Made by a program: the position numbers and the translations under genes
Shown: positions 25,796-37,079 of the stretch, piece by piece
Position numbering within the stretch: the stretch's first letter is position 1
How the letters are laid out: each line of letters opens with the position of its first letter
Notes under the pieces: model-generated
Told to the model about the DNA's origin: nothing
Database searches by the model: none
What the model saw: only the letters and a program-made list of their open reading frames with translations
Source: CAZXEJ01 sp964639895
GTDB lineage: Bacteria > Desulfobacterota_D > UBA1144 > Nemesobacterales > JADFKM01
Assembly (NCBI GenBank): GCA_964639895.1
Contig: CAZXEJ010000016.1
Span: forward strand, 1-48,008
Direction: 5' to 3'
DNA length: 48,008 nt

Positions 25796-26464
25796 CTATG
25801 GACGCACCTCCCGGTAGAGATTGTGATCCACGATATACCTTTCGACCGCCCCGGGCACCAGGTACCGTATGGACCTTCCCTCGGAACGCAGCTTCCTGAT
25901 ACGTGTCGACGAAAGGTTCAAACCCACTATGGGGACCGAGATCACCTGCTTCGAGCTCTCATGGGTGTAATACTCGACCCCCCCCTCCCTCTTATCATAG
26001 CCAATTCGCCTCTGCAGTGCAAGGGGACAGCACTTTAGGGGGTCGAAGGAGTAGCCGGGCCTGTGGACGACCACGAAGTGGGATGCATGGAACAGGCGCT
26101 CCCAGCAGTGCCAGGAGTCGATCGTGCGGAAGAGCTCCGAACCCACGATGAAGTAGAGCTCCTCGCCGGGCATGGCCGAGGCGAGCTCGCCCAGCGTATC
26201 GATGGTGTAGGAGGGCCCGCCGCGGCGGAGCTCTAGGTCTGAGACCTCAAAGAGCGGGTTGTCCCGGACGGCGAGCCTCACCATCTCGAGCCTGTGGTCG
26301 GCCGAGGCTGCATGAGCCGGGTCCTTGTGCGGAGGCACGAGGGCGGGCACGAACAAGACGCGGTCAAGTCCCAGGGTCTCGGCCACCTCGTGGGCCGCCC
26401 TCAGGTGACCGAGGTGTATGGGGTTGAACGTGCCTCCCAGTATTCCCGTCTTACCCATTTTCAT
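25796..26464 (-). CDS. nadD: Nicotinate-mononucleotide adenylyltransferase NadD
   Basis: NadD converts nicotinate mononucleotide and ATP to deamido-NAD in NAD synthesis. The 222-residue protein begins MKMGKTGILGGTFNPIHLGH with the nucleotidyltransferase HxGH motif, contains YFIVGSELFRTIDSWHCWER, and ends with the conserved LSSTRIRKL region before the C-terminal helix. ATG 26464 or 26458 (MGKTG) may be used. A frame open to 26596 adds a low-complexity stretch and is rejected. The pairing nadD-rsfS is common in bacteria. The gap to ribD (139 bases) is C-rich and appears empty. Confidence 0.94.
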   Translation of the reverse strand: MKMGKTGILGGTFNPIHLGHLRAAHEVAETLGLDRVLFVPALVPPHKDPAHAASADHRLEMVRLAVRDNPLFEVSDLELRRGGPSYTIDTLGELASAMPGEELYFIVGSELFRTIDSWHCWERLFHASHFVVVHRPGYSFDPLKCCPLALQRRIGYDKREGGVEYYTHESSKQVISVPIVGLNLSSTRIRKLRSEGRSIRYLVPGAVERYIVDHNLYREVRP

Positions 26465-26603
26465 TCCAACGCCGCATCGGCACTCCCTCGGCATCGTCCC
26501 ATCGCGCCCCGACGAAGACCGCACCCGGCGGCGACGCCCACCGCGGCCGGGGCCTCCACCTGCAGCGTGCGAGGCGACGCACCACAGCACCGACACCCCC
26601 TGC

Positions 26604-27722
26604 TCAGCCCCGGGCCCGCGGGTAGCCCTCCACCATCACCTCGTCGCCGAACACCTCCCAGGACACCCCTTCCAGGCGCAGCGCCTCCTCCATGCGCTCG
26701 ACTCCCAGCGGAGCCGTCATCGGGACGCCGTCCCCGCCGACCAGGAGGGGGGAGAAGAAGAGCACTATCTTGTCCACCACACCGGCCGTCAAGGCGGAGG
26801 CAGCCACCCTTCCACCACCCTCGACGAGGAGGGCCGTAATCCCCCTCTCGCCCAGGGCTTCGAGCAGGCCGTGCCACCCCACCCTGCCCTCCGAGTCGGG
26901 CTCGAGCTCGAGCACCTCGACGCCCCTTGCGACGAGCTCCCTTTTCCGAGCCGGGTCCGCACCGCGGACGGTCGCCACTATGGGGCCGTTGCCGAGCGAG
27001 ACCAGGCGCGCCTCGGGCGGGGTGCAGAGAGTGGAGTCCATGACCACTGGTCTCGGCTGCCTCGCGGCGCCCGGCACGCGGGCGTCGAGTCGCGGGTCGT
27101 CGGCCAGCACCGTAGCCACTCCGACGAGTACGGCGTCGGCAGCGAGCCGCAGCCTGTGGGCGCGCTCGCGCTGCCGGGGCGATCCGATCCACTTGGAATC
27201 GCCGGAGCGTGCGGCTATGCGGCCGTCGAGCGAGGCCGCGAGCTTGAGCGTCACGAAGGGGAGTCCGGTCGTCACGTGCTTGAAGAACTCCTCGTTCGCC
27301 CTTACGCACCGGGACTCGAGCACCCCGACCACCACCTCGAGACCGGCGCGGCGGAGGTATTCGACGCCCTTTCCGGCCACGCTGGGGTTGCGGTCGAGGC
27401 AACCAACCACGACGCGCCGCACCCCGCTGCTTGCCACGAGCGGAGCGCACGGCGGGGTGCGCTTGCCCTCGTGGCAGCACGGCTCAAGCGTAACGTAGAG
27501 CGTGGCCCCCGTCACGTCCTCTCCCCGCCGCTCGGCGTCCCTGAGGGCCTCGACCTCGGCATGGGGCATGCCGGCGCGGCGGTGGTAGCCGCTCCCCAGG
27601 ATGCGGCCGTCCCTTACCACGAGTGAGCCCACCACTGGGTTGGGAGCCGTCATACCCTTGGCCTTGAGGGCGAGCTCCAGGGCGTGGGCCATGTAGTGTT
27701 CGTCGCGTTCCCTCTCGTTCAT
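26604..27722 (-). CDS. ribD: Bifunctional riboflavin deaminase/reductase RibD
   Basis: RibD carries out the second and third steps of riboflavin synthesis: deamination of the pyrimidine and reduction of the ribosyl side chain. The 372-residue protein has an N-terminal cytidine-deaminase-like domain with the zinc motifs HAEVEALRDA and EPCCHEGKRTPPC (about residues 50-90), and a C-terminal reductase domain from about residue 146 (FVTLKLAASLDGRIA, LVEGGGRVAASAL). The ATG at 27722 gives MNERERDEHYMAHALELA, the family start; upstream codons to 27839 lie over ftsY. The usual partners ribE, ribBA and ribH are not adjacent. Confidence 0.95.
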   Translation of the reverse strand: MNERERDEHYMAHALELALKAKGMTAPNPVVGSLVVRDGRILGSGYHRRAGMPHAEVEALRDAERRGEDVTGATLYVTLEPCCHEGKRTPPCAPLVASSGVRRVVVGCLDRNPSVAGKGVEYLRRAGLEVVVGVLESRCVRANEEFFKHVTTGLPFVTLKLAASLDGRIAARSGDSKWIGSPRQRERAHRLRLAADAVLVGVATVLADDPRLDARVPGAARQPRPVVMDSTLCTPPEARLVSLGNGPIVATVRGADPARKRELVARGVEVLELEPDSEGRVGWHGLLEALGERGITALLVEGGGRVAASALTAGVVDKIVLFFSPLLVGGDGVPMTAPLGVERMEEALRLEGVSWEVFGDEVMVEGYPRARG

Positions 27723-27780
27723 TGCGGCACCGATCGGTACGGCGCGGCGGTACGACCGCCGCAGGGGATTCGCACGGGGC

Positions 27781-29304
27781 TCAGTGTAGGGTCTCGTCGC
27801 CCGTTGCAAAGAGCGCCTCGACGAACTCCTCGGCCGCAAACGGTCTCAGGTCGCCCAGTCCCTCGCCGACGCCGACGTACTTGACCGGTATGCCCAGCTC
27901 GTCAGCTATGGGGACGATTATCCCCCCCTTGGCCGTCCCATCCAGCTTGGTGAGCACGATGCCCGTCACGTCAAGCGCCCCCCCGAACAACTTCGCCTGC
28001 TCGAGGGCGTTCTGTCCCGTGGTGGCGTCGAGCACGAGCAGCGTCTCGTGTGGGGCTCCTTCCATGGCCTTGCCTACGACGCGGCGGATCTTCTTGAGCT
28101 CCTCCATCAGGTTGGACTTCGTGTGGAGCCTGCCCGCGGTATCGATGATGAGGACGTCGACACCACGCGACTGGGCCGCCTTGACGGCGTCGTATGCCAC
28201 GCCGGAGGGGTCGGCCCCGTGCTGGCCGCGCAGGAAGTCGGCCCCGACGCGCTGTGCCCAGATCTCGAGCTGCTCCACGGCGGCCGCCCGAAACGTGTCG
28301 GCCGCAGCAACCATGACCTTTCTCCCCTCGCCGGCGAACATGTGGGCGATCTTGCCTATGGTCGTGGTCTTGCCCACGCCGTTTACCCCTGCGACCAGGA
28401 TGACCGTCGGTCGGGTCTTCACTTTGACGGCCCCACCCTCGGCGCGCCTGAGGATGTCGAGCACCTCCTCCTTCAGCGCATCCCTGATCCGGGCCGGATC
28501 GCCCAGCCCCTTGCGTGACACCTTCTCCTCCACCCGCTCCCTGAGCTTCATCGTGGTCCCCACCCCCAGGTCGGCCATGACGAGTGCCTCTTCGAACTCC
28601 TCCCACAGCTCGTCGTCTATCTCCTTGTGGGCGGCGATGAGCTGCTCGATGCGCCCGAGCAGACCGGCCTGCGTCTTGGCGAGCCCGCGGCGCAGTCGGC
28701 CGAGGAACGCCTCCTCGCGCCCGGCCTCGCGAGGGGGCGCTGCGGTGGGGGGAGCCTCGGCTGCCTTGTCGACATCGGCCCCGGTGGGAGCGGCCTCGCG
28801 CTCCCCTGCGGGCGTCACAGTCGGGGACGGAGGCTCGGGCTCCGTGGGTGGGGGCTGCTCAGGCACAAGGGGAGCTGCGGCCTCGGGCTCCTCGCAAGGA
28901 GCAGCCTGCTCGGGCGGTGCGGCCTCTTCGAGCCGGGGAGCAGAGGGCGTCGACGGGGGCCGCGGCACCACCGATGAGGGGGCCTCTTCCGACGCGGTTT
29001 CGGCCTCGGCGGCGGTGGCTTCAGCTTGCTGCACCATCCCGGCCGGGGCCTCTTCCCGCGGCGGCGGGGCCTCGAGCGGGGGCGGTGGAGGCCCGGCCGC
29101 AGCCTCCTTCTCCGGTGCGGGGCCCCGCTCGGGCCTAGCTACGGCCTCGAGCAGCAGCGCCACCGCCGCCATCACGACCACGGTGGCCGGCACCACGTAT
29201 TCGGGGCGCGCGGCGTAGAGCGTCCCGTACCAGGCGGCGCCCGCCCCTATGGCGTGTGCCACCGCTTCCACCAACGACCACAATGCGCTCCAGGATGCGA
29301 ACAC
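27781..29304 (-). CDS. ftsY: Signal recognition particle receptor FtsY, membrane-anchored
   Basis: FtsY is the SRP receptor GTPase that delivers nascent membrane proteins to the translocon. The 507-residue protein has one predicted membrane helix at about residues 36-55 (YVVPATVVVMAAVALLLEAV), a long Pro/Ala/Glu-rich linker (about 57-190), and the NG domain. G-motifs are GVNGVGKTTTIGKIA (near 303), DTFRAAAVEQL, DTAGRLHTKSNLMEEL and TKLDGTAKGG. I chose the GTG at 29304 because AGGAGG lies nine bases upstream and overlaps the stop of the kinase gene. The frame goes on to 29361 without a ribosome site. E. coli FtsY lacks such a helix. Confidence 0.94.
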   Translation of the reverse strand: MFASWSALWSLVEAVAHAIGAGAAWYGTLYAARPEYVVPATVVVMAAVALLLEAVARPERGPAPEKEAAAGPPPPPLEAPPPREEAPAGMVQQAEATAAEAETASEEAPSSVVPRPPSTPSAPRLEEAAPPEQAAPCEEPEAAAPLVPEQPPPTEPEPPSPTVTPAGEREAAPTGADVDKAAEAPPTAAPPREAGREEAFLGRLRRGLAKTQAGLLGRIEQLIAAHKEIDDELWEEFEEALVMADLGVGTTMKLRERVEEKVSRKGLGDPARIRDALKEEVLDILRRAEGGAVKVKTRPTVILVAGVNGVGKTTTIGKIAHMFAGEGRKVMVAAADTFRAAAVEQLEIWAQRVGADFLRGQHGADPSGVAYDAVKAAQSRGVDVLIIDTAGRLHTKSNLMEELKKIRRVVGKAMEGAPHETLLVLDATTGQNALEQAKLFGGALDVTGIVLTKLDGTAKGGIIVPIADELGIPVKYVGVGEGLGDLRPFAAEEFVEALFATGDETLH

Positions 29305-29317
29305 CTCGGCCGACCTC

Positions 29318-31699
29318 CTAATCGTTGCGCGGGAAGGCGATGCGGAACACGGTTCCGGCACCGGGCCTGCTCCGGACCCTTATGGAACCGCCGTGGCTGT
29401 GTACGATCTGCTGTGCGATGGTGAGCCCCAGGCCTACGCCTCCCCTCTTGTTCGAGTAGAAAGGTTTAAATATACTGTGCTGCCCGTCCTTTTCAAGGCC
29501 GCAACCGGTATCGGCCACGGTTATGACGAGCCTGGAGGGCCAGGGGCGCGTTGCGACTATGATCCTGCCTCCGGGGGGCGTTGCGTCGCGGGCGTTGAGC
29601 AGCAGGTTTACCAGTACCTGGTAGAGATGGTCCGTGTCGGCCACGACGCCCGCTCCCTCGGGGCTCAGCCTCAGCTCCAGGCGGTGGCGGGCGAGCTCCG
29701 TGCGAAGGCCTTCGACGGCACGCTCGACGATCCCGTTTACGTCCACCCACTCGGCCTGGGGCCTCTCCGATTTCACGTAGGCGAGAAACTTGCGCACGGT
29801 GCCGTCCATGCGCTTTACCTCTTCTTCGATGAACCCGGCAAGTTCGGTAGCCTCGTTGTCATGATGCTCGAGACGCCTCTTAAGCGTCCCGGCCGAGACA
29901 CGTATCACACCGAGCGGGTTCTTTATCTCGTGTATGATCATGCTAGAGACCTTGCCCAGCGTCGTCAGTCTCTCGTCCATGGCCCGCTCCTCGTAGAGCC
30001 ACTTGTTCTCGACGCTCACGGCCGTCTGATGTGCGATGGACTCGATGATCTCTCTCTCCTCGCCGCTCAGCGGCAGCCTGTTCTCCCTTTCGCCGAGAGC
30101 CAGCAACCCTATGAGGCCGCTCTTGGTCACCATGGGAAACAGGTACCTCACCCCCAGCGCCTCGAGCCTCTCGGCGTCCTGGCGGTCGATGTCCTCTCCG
30201 ATACGCAGCTCGTCGAGGACCGCCGACACCCCTTCGGTAAGCCTGCCGGCGGCCAGACGCCTTCCACCCAGAAGGACGCGCCCCTCGACCGGGGGGTCGG
30301 CGCTGTGGAGCAGGTAGGAGCCCTCCGAATCGCGAAGGAACAGGCACGCGCAGTCAAGACGCGGAAGCTCCCTGAGCTCCCTTACCACAAGGTGCGCCAT
30401 CTCGTCCACGTCGAACACCTCGGTCCCTATGCGGTGGCTGAGGTCCAGAAACCCCCGCTGCAGGCGCAGCCTGTCGCGGAAGAACGAGCGGTCGATCACG
30501 TGCTGTATGCCCCGTCGCAGGGGATCGAAGGCCACGGCGACGATAAGGGTCGACACCACATACACCGTGGGCGAGCTCTCGAACGAGAGGATCCTCTGCA
30601 TGAGCAGCGTCACCACCCCTACGACCACCAGATAGAGCACCACCACGGCCGCGCTCACCAGTCCGTAGGTGATGCCCTTCTTGATTACGGCGTCGATGTC
30701 GAAGAACCTTCTCTTCGTGGCGGCGTAACCGATGAGGAGGGGGAAGATGACGGCGAGGCCGATTGCGAACTCCACGCCCAGGAAGGGGCGCCACATCGTG
30801 TAGAGCAGGCTCCACACGATGGGCAGCAGCGCCGCCACGACGAGTGCGAACGCGGCTATCTTGGCCCTCTGTTTGATCACCCCCTCGCGGGCGCTCCGGT
30901 AGGAGCGGTAGAGGAGAACGAGATCGAAGACGAAGACGAGGCTCATGAAAAGGATGGAGGCTTTGGACAGCGCTATGGAGACGGGGGCGTCGTTCTCGTA
31001 GACGTATCTCAGCACGATGAGGGCGAGCGCCGGCAGGTAGGGAAGATAGCACACCCAGTGATGGCGCTCGACGAAGCGGCTCTCCTCGGGAAAGAGCAGG
31101 AACAGGTGAACCGAGAGCGCCCCGAACAGCGGGTAGATGAGCCACAGCCAGGAGAAGGTATGGGTGGTGCTGGCATCGAACATCGTCAGGTAGGAAAGGG
31201 CCACGAGCAGCATCATGAGGAAATTGATCAGGGTGGCCTTGGTGGGGCGGGCATAGTAGACGAGGCTTCCGATGGCTACGAACAGAAGGCCCAGCGCGAA
31301 GGGGAAGAAGAAGGCGAGCAGCAGGTCGCCGGCAGTAAACAGCCTGGAGGTGACGAAGAAATCGAGCTTCTCGCCGCCGCGGAGGACGGTGATGCGGACG
31401 CGCCCCTTGGAGGCGTTCTCGTCAAAGAGGCGCTTGAACTCGTCGGCCCCTCGGACGGGGGTGCCTTCGACGGCCGTGATCACGTCATAGAGCCTCGGGG
31501 CGTCGCCGCCCTCCGACCAGCCGGCGGGCTGGTAGAGGGAGACGACGAGGTTCTTGTAGTAGAAGAGCCCCGGGAAGGGCTTGCCCACCAGCTCGATGGC
31601 GTTTCTCAACGCGAGCAGCCCCACGGCCACGGCGAGCACGATGAGGGGGATCGTGATGACGGGCACGAGTTGCTCGGCGTATTGTTCCTTCAGCGACAC
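29318..31699 (-). CDS. Membrane sensor histidine kinase with PDZ-like and GAF domains
   Basis: A 793-residue sensor kinase. In order: one membrane helix (about 11-31), an extracytoplasmic PDZ-like region (YDVITAVEGTPVRGADEF, about 65-120), roughly seven further membrane helices to about 375, a GAF-like domain (about 405-565), the dimerisation and phosphoacceptor helix with HEIKNPLG (His near 589), and an HATPase domain with NLLLNARDA, DTGCGLEK and GVGLGLTIAQQIV. It can be predicted to autophosphorylate; its signal and response regulator are unknown and no receiver gene is nearby. GTG 31699 is chosen; TTG 31723 is possible, and the longer frame to 31771 crosses the -10 box. It heads the kinase-ftsY-ribD-nadD-rsfS run. 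Confidence 0.87.
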   Translation of the reverse strand: MSLKEQYAEQLVPVITIPLIVLAVAVGLLALRNAIELVGKPFPGLFYYKNLVVSLYQPAGWSEGGDAPRLYDVITAVEGTPVRGADEFKRLFDENASKGRVRITVLRGGEKLDFFVTSRLFTAGDLLLAFFFPFALGLLFVAIGSLVYYARPTKATLINFLMMLLVALSYLTMFDASTTHTFSWLWLIYPLFGALSVHLFLLFPEESRFVERHHWVCYLPYLPALALIVLRYVYENDAPVSIALSKASILFMSLVFVFDLVLLYRSYRSAREGVIKQRAKIAAFALVVAALLPIVWSLLYTMWRPFLGVEFAIGLAVIFPLLIGYAATKRRFFDIDAVIKKGITYGLVSAAVVVLYLVVVGVVTLLMQRILSFESSPTVYVVSTLIVAVAFDPLRRGIQHVIDRSFFRDRLRLQRGFLDLSHRIGTEVFDVDEMAHLVVRELRELPRLDCACLFLRDSEGSYLLHSADPPVEGRVLLGGRRLAAGRLTEGVSAVLDELRIGEDIDRQDAERLEALGVRYLFPMVTKSGLIGLLALGERENRLPLSGEEREIIESIAHQTAVSVENKWLYEERAMDERLTTLGKVSSMIIHEIKNPLGVIRVSAGTLKRRLEHHDNEATELAGFIEEEVKRMDGTVRKFLAYVKSERPQAEWVDVNGIVERAVEGLRTELARHRLELRLSPEGAGVVADTDHLYQVLVNLLLNARDATPPGGRIIVATRPWPSRLVITVADTGCGLEKDGQHSIFKPFYSNKRGGVGLGLTIAQQIVHSHGGSIRVRSRPGAGTVFRIAFPRND

Positions 31700-31761
31700 T
31701 GCCTGTCCGCCCGATGGAGGCAAGGTTGATCGAGGACGACGGCTATGAACCCCACCTAGGT

Positions 31762-31789
31762 AATATATCACAGCTCATATTCATAGCAA
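31762..31789 (-). promoter_or_regulatory. Promoter for the histidine kinase-ftsY operon
   Basis: Read on the minus strand, TTGCTA (31789-31784), a 16-base spacer and TATATT (31767-31762), with TGA just before it as an extended -10. The start would be near 31755, giving a leader of about 55 bases to GTG 31699. It excludes the longer reading frame of the kinase. Confidence 0.5.
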
Positions 31790-31866
31790 GTTCAACAGGT
31801 TACGAGCGCGCCGCAGCCGCCCGCGCCACCCCGCCGGGCTCCCTTTCGAGGGCGCGGCGTTTTGTG

Positions 31867-31872
31867 TATAGT
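31867..31872 (+). promoter_or_regulatory. TATAGT -10 box nine bases before dnaE
   Basis: TATAGT (five of six to consensus) ends nine bases before the dnaE ATG at 31882; no Shine-Dalgarno sequence is present. A weak TTTCGA lies 17 bases upstream. Use of this box would give a nearly leaderless dnaE mRNA. Confidence 0.45.
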
Positions 31873-31881
31873 AATTCCACC

Positions 31882-35325
<3,444 letters not shown>

Positions 35326-35333
35326 CGGGAGCG

Positions 35334-35627
35334 TCAAGACTGCGGCGGGAAGAGGGTGCCGATGAGATCCCTCAGCCGCTCTGGCTCACCCGTTACGACG
35401 AACACCTCCTGAACGGACGAGCCGCTCTGCGCGATGAGCTTGGCTCCGGCTATGGTCGCATACTGGAAGCGGACGTACAATCTCTCGCCCACGCCCTTGC
35501 CCACCTTGATCTCACCCGGTATGACGGCTTCGACGTAGTCCAAAGGCTCGAGCTCGTCGACCAGGAAACGCCTGAGCCCCTTTATCATCCCGTGCTGGCG
35601 CTTTATCTTCCCCTTCCTGTGTCGCAT
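35334..35627 (-). CDS. Small DUF2103-like protein
   Basis: A 97-residue soluble protein of unknown function. It resembles what I remember of the DUF2103 family, described as predicted metal-binding: a basic start (HRKGKIKRQHGM), a helix with LRRFLVDELEPL, the turn VIPGEIKVGKG, a strand region RLYVRFQYATIAGAKLIA, and the closing SGSSVQEVFVVTGEPERL. ATG 35627 is chosen because GGAGA lies seven bases upstream and the homologous region begins there; an upstream in-frame start at 35681 adds an Arg-rich tail. The family call is from memory and should be checked by profile search. Confidence 0.7.
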   Translation of the reverse strand: MRHRKGKIKRQHGMIKGLRRFLVDELEPLDYVEAVIPGEIKVGKGVGERLYVRFQYATIAGAKLIAQSGSSVQEVFVVTGEPERLRDLIGTLFPPQS

Positions 35628-36335
35628 GTGCCGTCTCCGCCGTCCATGTAGCGCCCGAACGGCGCGGTATTCCCGAACCACTCTCGACCGGCCGGCCTAT
35701 AAAATAGTACCCTCTACAGGCGAAGGTCTGGAACACTCCACCCGATTACGCCGTCCCCCCGTGCGCGCATGCGGTGGCGGGGAACCGCCCCCTTCGCAAA
35801 GCCCCGGGTGCGGCGATGCCCTGTAAAGAGGGGATACGACGACCCTCCGCCTCCATCTTGGCCGAAACCGGCACCTCCCTCGGCACAGCTTCCCACGACG
35901 GTAGAAAGGGGGAACCCCCGGTCCGGGATGAGTTGGGGCTAAGACGAGGATCTTGAGGCACAGGGCAAGCTCGTTCGCAACGGCCGGAGCGCCTCCTCCC
36001 GCCGCGTAAAAAGGGGCGTGTATGTGAGCAGACGCGTAGCAGGAAGAGACCCTGATACACCGCGCCGGCCGACGTGGTTGCAGAGATGGCGGGTCCCGAA
36101 AGGGGCTTGCGCGCCTTGCAGCGAATAGGGAGGGATACCAACCCCACCACCTTTCCCCATTCCGGCACGAGACCCCGAGTCACGCTACGACCGAAGAACA
36201 CAGGCCATCCGACCGCACCACACCGCAGCCGGTGTCTCACCCCCCACACCCAAGGCACCGAGGGGTTCGGACCCCCCCCCCGCGTAATCGAGTGGGCCGC
36301 GCGGGGGCCCCTTACTTACTACGGTTGCGTTGTGT
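35628..36335. other. Long non-coding spacer between divergent genes
   Basis: About 700 bases between the DUF2103-like gene (minus) and the HIT gene (plus). Open frames here are low-complexity. An A+T-rich patch at about 35697-35710 (TATAAAATAG on the plus strand) may hold a minus-strand -10 for the DUF2103-like gene, but the -35 is poor. A TPsiC-like hairpin near 36262-36274 is not part of a tRNA. Confidence 0.5.
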
Positions 36336-36341
36336 TATATT
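36336..36341 (+). promoter_or_regulatory. TATATT -10 box ten bases before the HIT gene
   Basis: TATATT ends ten bases before the ATG at 36352. A weak TTACTT lies 18 bases upstream. AGGTGA between box and ATG could act as a ribosome site only if transcription starts unusually close to the box. Confidence 0.4.
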
Positions 36342-36351
36342 AGGTGACGCC

Positions 36352-36795
36352 ATGGATGGATGTATATTCTGTAATATAGCACGCTCCGAGACGGAGGCGC
36401 ACATCGTCTACGAGGATCCCAACTGCGTTGCATTCCTCGACATAAACCCCCTCTTCCCCGGCCACTGCCTGCTCATCCCGCGGCGCCACTACCAGACGCT
36501 TCCCGACCTGCCCAACACGGAGATCGCCCGCCTTTTCAGCCGCGCCAAACTCCTTTGCAGGGCCGTCGAAGAGGCCATGGGCGCCGAGGGCACGTTCGTC
36601 GCGATGAACAACAAGGTGAGTCAGGCCATCCCCCGCCTCCACGTACACATCGTGCCCAGGCGGAGGAAGGACGGCTTGAGGGGATTCTTCTGGCCCAAGC
36701 ACCCCTACGAGAGCGAGGCCCATATGAAGGAGACCGCCGCGAAGATACGCCGCAGCTTAAAGAAGCTCGCGGCAGGACGAAGAGGCAAGCGATGA
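36352..36795 (+). CDS. HIT family nucleotide hydrolase/transferase
   Basis: A 147-residue histidine-triad protein starting MDGCIFCNIARSETEAHIVY, the HIT start with a CxxC pair, then FLDINPLFPGHCLLIPRRHY and the active site QAIPRLHVHIVPRRRKDG. HIT proteins hydrolyse or transfer nucleotidyl groups from dinucleotides and aminoacyl-AMPs. Here the first His of the His-x-His-x-His triad is Arg (codon CGC where CAC is expected); the middle His, the nucleophile in studied members, is kept. The closing GFFWPK region fits a bacterial HIT subgroup. It lies upstream of the diguanylate cyclase, which has its own promoter. Confidence 0.9.
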   Translation: MDGCIFCNIARSETEAHIVYEDPNCVAFLDINPLFPGHCLLIPRRHYQTLPDLPNTEIARLFSRAKLLCRAVEEAMGAEGTFVAMNNKVSQAIPRLHVHIVPRRRKDGLRGFFWPKHPYESEAHMKETAAKIRRSLKKLAAGRRGKR

Positions 36796-36839
36796 AGGCG
36801 TCTTCGGCACACGAGGCGGACCCCCCGCCGGCGGCCGGG

Positions 36840-36868
36840 TTGAAACTCCGAGCCGCATGTGTTATTAG
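36840..36868 (+). promoter_or_regulatory. Promoter for the diguanylate cyclase
   Basis: TTGAAA (36840-36845), a 17-base spacer and TATTAG (36863-36868), with TGT directly before the -10 as an extended element. The start would be near 36875, leaving a leader of about 205 bases before the ATG at 37080. Confidence 0.55.
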
Positions 36869-36891
36869 AAGGTAGAAGCCAGAGTTACGGC

Positions 36892-37039
36892 GTTTCTTCG
36901 CTAGCACGACAGGGGACCTCGAAGAAGCCGACAGTGAGCCTACAAACACGCCGGCAGGCCTCGGGCGGATAGGTCGCAAACCGCCCGAAGACCGGAGCAA
37001 GCTCTTTTTGCACCCGCGGCGTCGGCAGCCTTCGACGCC
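36892..37039 (+). other. Structured 5' leader with three hairpins
   Basis: Three stems of at least seven perfect pairs lie in order: TTCTTCG/CGAAGAA (36894-36900 with 36920-36926), TCGGGCGG/CCGCCCGA (36961-36968 with 36981-36988), and GGCGTCG/CGACGCC (37018-37024 with 37033-37039). The loop of the second contains GGTC (36972-36975), which can pair with GACC (36990-36993) to form an H-type pseudoknot. I do not see the conserved bases of known c-di-GMP riboswitches. It may be a regulatory leader; in GC-rich DNA, chance hairpins are not excluded. Confidence 0.35.
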
Positions 37040-37079
37040 CCCGCAGCCAGCCGGGAATACGCCCACACCCAATGGAAGC

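Noticed and set aside
29249..31729. Very long open frame on the plus strand opposite the histidine kinase (826 codons)
   Set aside because: It is the antisense shadow of a GC-rich gene: the translation is rich in His, Glu, Gly and Pro with no domain, while the minus strand shows clear kinase motifs. Similar long shadows over mqnL, mraY, dnaE and others were dropped for the same reason.
31832..31865. GC-rich imperfect hairpin before dnaE followed by TTTTG
   Set aside because: Several mismatches interrupt the stem, and no plus-strand gene ends upstream that would need a terminator there.
36262..36274. GGGGTTCGGACCC, like a tRNA TPsiC arm
   Set aside because: The invariant A58 position is G, and there is no D-arm, anticodon arm or acceptor stem at the right distances.
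36994..37009. GGAGCAAGCTC followed by five T, like a terminator in the diguanylate cyclase leader
   Set aside because: The stem would be only 3-4 pairs with a loop of 2-4 bases, too weak for an intrinsic terminator unless supported by the upstream pseudoknot.
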